From NCBI GenBank assembly GCA_030062745.1, contig CP099841.1:28461398-28525397 (forward strand): 64,000 nucleotides of DNA, read 5' to 3'. The notes below the pieces were generated by a model. It was given only the letters and a program-made list of their open reading frames with translations. It searched no databases and had not been told where the DNA came from. The translations under genes were made by a program, and so were the position numbers. This DNA comes from Capitulum mitella (taxonomy: Eukaryota > Arthropoda > Thecostraca > Pollicipedomorpha > Pollicipedidae). Shown here piece by piece: positions 57,920-64,000 of this stretch; within the stretch, counting starts at the first letter, position 1, and each line of letters begins with the position of its first letter.

Positions 57920-58740
57920 TGTCTAGAACAGTAGCTGCTGGTCTCTCCCATCCAGCAAAGGATGACGTACACCCTCATGTCTCAGACTGCGCTCAAAAAT
58001 TTTACAAGAGGTTATCCGATGCGTAAAATCCATCCGGCATAATGTCAGCTCTCTCTGACCTACAGATCACGGGACATGCCCGGGCGTTTCATTAAAACTT
58101 GACGTAACATTGGTATGTTTTGAGAGCCATAGCGCCGAGAAAAGTGCACAAAATATTATCAGCTTATTTATTTTTCAGATCACAAAGATGCGTACAAACA
58201 AATGCAAAAAGAAAATTCACATAGGTCAACTTGGAAAAAAAGTTACCTTGTGGCCTAGTTCAAATGTCACCGAGTCACCTTTGCATAATACCGGATCTTA
58301 AATTTTTACTTCGCAGATAATAAGCTTGGTATGTTGTCTTTCCACAACAAAAATAATATCCGAGGATATGAGTGTTCAAATGACTTTCCCGTGGCCCAGA
58401 AAATTGCCCTTTTCAGCCATTTTGGCATTTGGACATGACCGAAGGGAAAGATCATCAATGCCAGTTCACCACACCCTCTCAGGTTCCGCTCAAAAGTGGT
58501 GTATGGGGTTGTTCTTTGCCCTGATTTCGATTCTTGGATCTATAATTTTATTAGGCCAAGAGGTCACGAGACACAGGTCACTGAAAATATGATGTCAAGA
58601 CCGACATCCAACTATGTATGCCAGTACATCTCCATGATCAAGATGATTGTAAGAACAAAGTTAGGTATGATAAGAAAGAGAAAGAAGCAAGAAAAGTGTT
58701 TTCGTGAACGGTGGCCTTCTCAAGTCAAATTTTCAATCTG
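57920..58740 (+). repeat. left arm of the long inverted repeat (block copy 2)
   Basis: Matches the reverse complement of about 59790-60660, in the same arrangement as in block copy 1. Confidence 0.78.
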
Positions 58741-59789
58741 ACATCATGAATAATTTGTTATGAAGGTCAACGTTTGCCTGTTGCGATTTCTTTTAAGTTG
58801 ACATAAAAGTAACTTACATTATTGATAACATAGTGGCATTATTTCATTTTGTAATCGGAGCCCCTTGGCGGGGGAAGAGCAACGGGTGTCATGTCGTGAC
58901 CTGATTTGACCAGTATGCTTACTAACGTCAATTTACTCCAAGATATAAGCAATGTGTGTATCATTTAACAAGGATTTGTCATGTGAAATATATGCACGAC
59001 GTCAATATCCACCTTTCAGTATGTTGTCATATCTTTTGAACCCACGTAAGTGTACGGCGTTCCGACAACTTCAGTGGTGCAGGGGGTTAACTCCCATCGG
59101 TGGTTGGCCCCTAAATGAGCTAGAGCCGCGAAACAAAAAGGAAAAAAGCGGTTGTGTTACTCGTCATGAGAATGAAACCAGTGGCGTCCGTTTGTAAGGC
59201 TTTAGGTCAACTGCTGACCTCCCAGTTCAGGTTAATAGCCCCACATCGGTGAAAGTCGCGATGCGTTTTGTTCTCAGGGCAACAGAGTCACAGGCAACAA
59301 AAAGAGAAATTGTAAATATCTTCAACGAATACCCTCGAGGCTAATAAAAGTTTTGGTGCGCTGCCCCGTCCCGTTTTTCGTGGTACCGGAAAACCAAAGG
59401 AGGGTCCATTACTCCCCCCGTACACTGGTTAAGGTCAACAAAGATGAACATCGCCCAGTCATTAAGTCATCCCCCACTTTAAAGTGTAAAAAGTGAATTT
59501 TTGAATCGATTTCAAATGACAAATGCTTTCAAATGCTCATTTCAATTTCAATTTCCATATAGCTAATATTTTAGATTAAACCAAAATTTGAGAGTATACG
59601 GTACGTTTGAGATCATGTCACGTGACCCCCTTGCCCCCCAAGGAATTCCCATTACAAAATGACATTTTGGCAGCATATTTCCAACAACGTCGCCTTTTTC
59701 TTCTTTGTGCGTGTGAATTTGAACGAAATCAAAACAATCAAAATGTACTGTACTTTCTCCTGAATAGGTCATGAGGCCTAATTTATAGA

Positions 59790-60660
59790 TTTGGCTTGAG
59801 GAGGTGAAATCCATAATATGACCTCATAACCCCAAATAAATTTGACTATTGAAAGGTAAGGCTTGACTTTTAGAAAGATATATAATCATTGCTTCCACCT
59901 TTTCGTAATGATATATAGTGTTGTCTTTATAACGTTTTTGATCATAGAGATATAGTGACGTACGTAATTGGTTGTCGGTCTCCTTGTCACATTTCCAATG
60001 ACCTGCATCTCGTGACTTCTTCATCTCCCGAGGTTATAAATCGAAGAATTGAAATCAAGAGAAACAAAAAATATCGCACAGCAATGTTGACCGAAACCTG
60101 AGAGGGTGTGGTGAACTCGTCTTGGTGGCCTGTCTCTTCGGTGATGTCCAAATGCCAAAATGAATGAAAAAACGATTTTCCGAGCCATGGTAAGGTCATT
60201 TGACCACTCATACCCTACGATATTGTTTTTGTTGTGTAAAGACAACATATCAAGCGCATTACCTGCGGAATAAAGATTTCAGGACGGAAATTATGCAAAG
60301 GTGACACGGAGACCGTCGGCATAGGCAGCAAGGTCACTGTTTTCCAAACTGACCTAGGCGAATTTTCTTCTTTGCATTATTATTGTGCAAATATTTGCGA
60401 TCTGCAAAACATATAAGTTGGTAATATTTTGTGCATTTTCCTTGGTGGTACAGCGCTCAGAACAACGAATGCTACCCTAAGTTCTAAGAACACCTCGGGG
60501 CATATCTCGTGACCCGTCAGTCACGAGATAGGTGACATTGTGCCACATGGATTGGTGTGCACCAGATAATCCGTGGCATCAATTTTCAGCGGAATCTGGT
60601 ACATGCGGGTGATAAATCGTGCTGCTGGTGCTGCGCTGCGTGTGAGACAGCACCAGCTAA
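59790..60660 (-). repeat. right arm of the long inverted repeat (block copy 2)
   Basis: Reverse-complement partner of 57920-58740. A small perfect palindrome (ATCTCGTGAC...GTCACGAGAT) near 60505-60530 is present here but not in copy 1. Confidence 0.78.
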
Positions 60661-62084
60661 AGAAAGGACGGAGTCTTTTAGCGTCGGAATCACACTACAT
60701 CACTACACACAAACACGTCACCTTAGCAACAACTCGCAGTAATATCAAACGCATCAAAATTAAGAGGTACCAAAGTATTTACTTGCGAACCCTGAACCCT
60801 CTCGAGAACCCTGAAATATCGTGAAAAAATTGTGATTTGTGGTGTATTTTTCTTCGGTTTAAAAAATAAATGTAGTCACAGCTACGTCAGAAGGCTTGGT
60901 CTCGAGCAGTGATACCGAGCTTCCCTCAGCAGAAGAATGTAAGTACTTTCACGTTGGCGAGGTACACGGTCATATGTCACGAAATACTAACAGTGAGCAT
61001 GCGCTGAATTGAGTAAATTGCTTTGTCCAAATGTAACATGATGATGCAGTGCTAAATGCTGAAGCAAAGTCACAGGGCTTTGCAAATCCCGACGCCTTGT
61101 GTTCCAGAAAAGCTGCAGTTCATTCTGGATTCCAAGAACATTTTGCGCCTAACATGTACGTACTACGTAGCCCATTGCACCTCTGCCAATATGTTGAAAA
61201 CTATCGGCGCGGGCACACTTGATTTCACGGACATGGCGAGCAGATTCAGTTGTTGCCAAAATCCAGGGGGCTTGTAACACAGAGCGACATGTTTGCTTAT
61301 ATAGGTATATCCTAAAAATCAGTAAGCCAAATGATTAAATCCAGTCAACAGAGGCTGATTACTTGCCTTCAGAAAAGCACAATGAAGTAGAAAAAAATTT
61401 TCGAGAAGAAATGTGCCATTCATATCATGTGCCCAATGGATGGTTCCGAAATTAGCATTTCACGTGAAAGGCTAACGTTCTAACCGCAGAATTACATTAT
61501 TTACTTTGGCACCATGGGTTGCAATGGTAGCAAATGAGCTATTTCGCTTGGGCCCACGTGATTCCTTGCATTAGTGCCTTGCGCCCCGGGTGGCCAGTGC
61601 ATGCCACATTTTCGTCGGTGCCAGCATTTTTCTCCTGCCAACATTCATCAATCACCCTGGGCCGACAATGCCACCACGTCGCACACTCCATTAGCGCGTG
61701 CTGGTCCCTGTGGTTAGGGTCGGGAACACTGTTGTGATGGGATCATGCACTGATATGATATCTGTATCGATAAAAACACAAAGCAACGGCACCGGGACGT
61801 ACCCTGATCCTGAACCGGTAGCCGTTAGCGTCTCTGTGTTCAGGTCTTACACTGATCCCGCATCGATACCAGCATTGTGCTGGATTGCACAAGGACCCAC
61901 GTGGACCACACATCACCTGGGATAAGTCGTGTCCTGCCCCTGGGCCCATAACATCCCTGTGTTGGGAATTATTCCGACCGTGGATTGCTCATCCTACGGT
62001 GCAGAGTTTTACCCTAGATATTGGCACTGGATTGGTAACATCCTGATCAGGAAAACCTGGAGCCATATATCCTGAACCATTTAA

Positions 62085-63261
62085 TCCTATTCCCGGCAGG
62101 GGGGGGGGGTGGAAGTCCCCTCAGGTTCTTTGCTTCTCAATTCCAGGCTTTTTGACGCAGCGTCACGAAACTTAGTCACTTTTCATAACTATTCTTTCTA
62201 CGTGCCGTGACAAAATATCAAAATTCTTTTTTGCACAGGGGCGGGGCCAGGCAACGTTTTTGGGAGGCGTCTCACGACATTTCTGGCCATGTTGAGGGTA
62301 AAAAGGAAAATGCCAGCCAAAATAACGTTTTTAAGATAGAACTTAAAACTTTATATGGGTGTATAGCTAAATAGTTGGGCAACATGCAGATAGAATTTTG
62401 TTTATGTGAGGTCACTTTACAAGGTCAGGTCAAGGTCAAAAGTCAAAATTTGGTTTTATTGGAATAATTTTGGCGCTATTTTTCAAATTTCAAACCTGGA
62501 ATATGTATGACGTAGAAGGGTGCCCTCTACTCGTGTATCAAGTTTTAGCTTGATATCAGGTCGGGTCACGGAGCTATAACCTAAAATGTCAGTGCGCGTA
62601 CCCTATATCGCAATGACCATAAAATGAAATTTTTGAAATAGATTGAATTCAAATGATTGAAAACGTTTACAGATAACATTAAATGTACACGAGATCATTC
62701 CAAGTGGCTCCAAGGTCACAGGTTGATCTGAAGAGCCTGTGACCATGACAGTTCCCCCTTTTTCATGTCCCTGGCGCCGCCTTTGCTAACATTTTACAAA
62801 CATTGCAATGCAATTGGTACTTCATTAGCATAACACGACTAGCAGAAGCCAAAAAAGTGTTTTTACCTTTTGTTGATTCAGTCGAGGAAAAACAAATCCT
62901 CCTATTTTTGAAATCCTGCGATCGCCCATGAATTTTCCTAAAATTTCGGATGTGTATACCAACGGTAAAAGCCCTTTCCTTAATCTCTCGATTCATGCCA
63001 GTTTTATCGAAATTTGTCCATAAACAACGGAGTTACAAGAAGTCCAAAAATAGCCCTGATTTTGACATTTGTGTCCCCAGCATCCACCCCTTTCAAAATT
63101 TCGAAAATTTCTTTTTGTAAAAATGTAGTTCACGTTATGGCAAATCGATTGCTTTTTGTTGCGATGAAATCGGACGAATAGTTTTGAAGATCTCAGGGAG
63201 GGGGCCGAGTCGCCCCACCCCTGCCGGGAATCGACCATACCGTCTAGACCTCTGGGAATAG
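62085..63261 (+). mobile_element. TTAA element copy E, inserted in block copy 2
   Basis: TTAA at 62081-62084 and 63262-63265. The left end is TCCTATTCCCGG. The right end is a shortened TGGGAATAG. The empty version of the same site is visible at 24847-24850. There is no transposase frame. Confidence 0.95.
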
Positions 63262-64000
63262 TTAACCTCATGTTTGGTTCTCACACTGGCCCTGGATTGA
63301 TGACAGCACGGCGCTGGGTCACGCCCTGATCCTGGACCTTTAACACTATTGTGATCAGGCCCGCCCCAGACGTCCCCAGGGGGCGCTGCGGCCCAGCGCT
63401 GCGGCCAAAGCCCAGACATCACGTGGCTTCAGTCGGCGGAGGACCCCCGCCATCGGCGCCGTGTGCAGGCCGACCGGTGACGCAGTTTGCCGGGCGGCGT
63501 TCCGAAGATCGGACATGTCGCAGACGACGGTCTTGACCAGTGTTGTGGCGTTTCATCTGAGGTGAGGATAAACAGTCGCTCTGTCGCCTGTCATTGACAT
63601 GTATTTTTCCACAGATGAAAAAGAATGGTTCAATTAATATACATCGGCTCGATGTTTGTGACAGATAACGTTTTATCACAAATAATACAACCTCATTGCA
63701 TCCGACGCAGCATAATCTTCAATGCGAGCGGAACGTGAATCATACCAGAGCGTACTTATTGGGTACAAGGCGAAGAACGATAGATGGTTCCAGCATATTT
63801 TCTCGTTTGTTGTTTTTCGAGAAAAGTTGTGTAGTGGTTTCATGGAAAACACATTGTCGGTTGCGGGCAGTAAGTGGCTTTACCATCGCCTTGGTCTGGT
63901 TTTCAGAATCGAAGGAGCTGAAAGTGTGTTTTGCACGCTTTTAGCGCGTGAGATTTCGTATGCGGCAGTCGCCTCGAAAACAAAGCTCATTTCGACGTGT

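Larger units (their letters stand above)
56955..64000. repeat. ~6-kb repeated block, copy 2 (runs off the window)
   Basis: Direct repeat of 19640-25580 with a TTAA element (62085-63261) inserted. The alignment is still good at base 64000, so the true right edge is outside. Landmarks such as CATGTACGTACTACGTAGCC (61153) and GCACGCTTTTAGCGCGTGAG (63936) match copy 1. Confidence 0.9.

Noticed and set aside
47-64000. CRISPR arrays, bacterial operons or phage genes
   Set aside because: No regularly spaced identical repeats with unique spacers and no prokaryotic gene layout. The 36-bp repeats are contiguous tandem units without spacers.

Overview
This is a eukaryotic, animal-type genomic window. 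It has long intergenic stretches, multi-exon genes with GT-AG introns, dinucleotide microsatellites, SINE/LINE/Penelope debris, and one 500-base run of N (17997-18496). Three host genes could be recognised: a C-type lectin, an angiotensin-converting-enzyme (ACE, peptidase family M2) homologue, and an anion-channel-type Cys-loop receptor. The combination suggests an arthropod, perhaps a crustacean. That assignment is an inference and no species is claimed.

Left part (1-14 kb), minus strand. A single-exon secreted C-type lectin (1048-2136) lies next to an ACE-like gene with 12 exons traced from 13528 down to 4105. All 11 junctions fit in reading phase. The ACE protein has one M2 domain plus a C-terminal membrane anchor. 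The zinc motif HEMGH reads LKMAE, and the segment that carries one conserved disulfide and a substrate-binding His is missing, so it looks like a non-catalytic ACE homologue.

Middle part (14-37 kb). This is gene-poor and full of mobile-element remains: a decayed LINE pol (15.7-17.9 kb), Penelope-like GIY-YIG relics, and copies of a ~1.2-kb TTAA-flanked non-autonomous transposon with CCCTATTCCCGG inverted ends (six copies across the window, called A-F here). It also holds the first copy of a ~6-kb repeated block (19.6-25.6 kb).

Right-middle (37-45.6 kb), plus strand. A Cys-loop ligand-gated channel gene has exons at 41339, 41786, 42340, 43198, 44218 and ~45405, and a probable N-terminal exon at 37204. 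Its upstream intron is packed with minisatellites. One 36-bp repeat contains the splice acceptor of the exon at 41339.

Right part (45.6-64 kb). Intergenic sequence is followed by two more TTAA elements, a Penelope relic, a LINE 3' fragment, and the second copy of the ~6-kb block (57.0 kb to the window edge). This second copy carries a TTAA element where the first copy has an intact TTAA. The pair therefore shows a filled and an empty insertion site inside one window.
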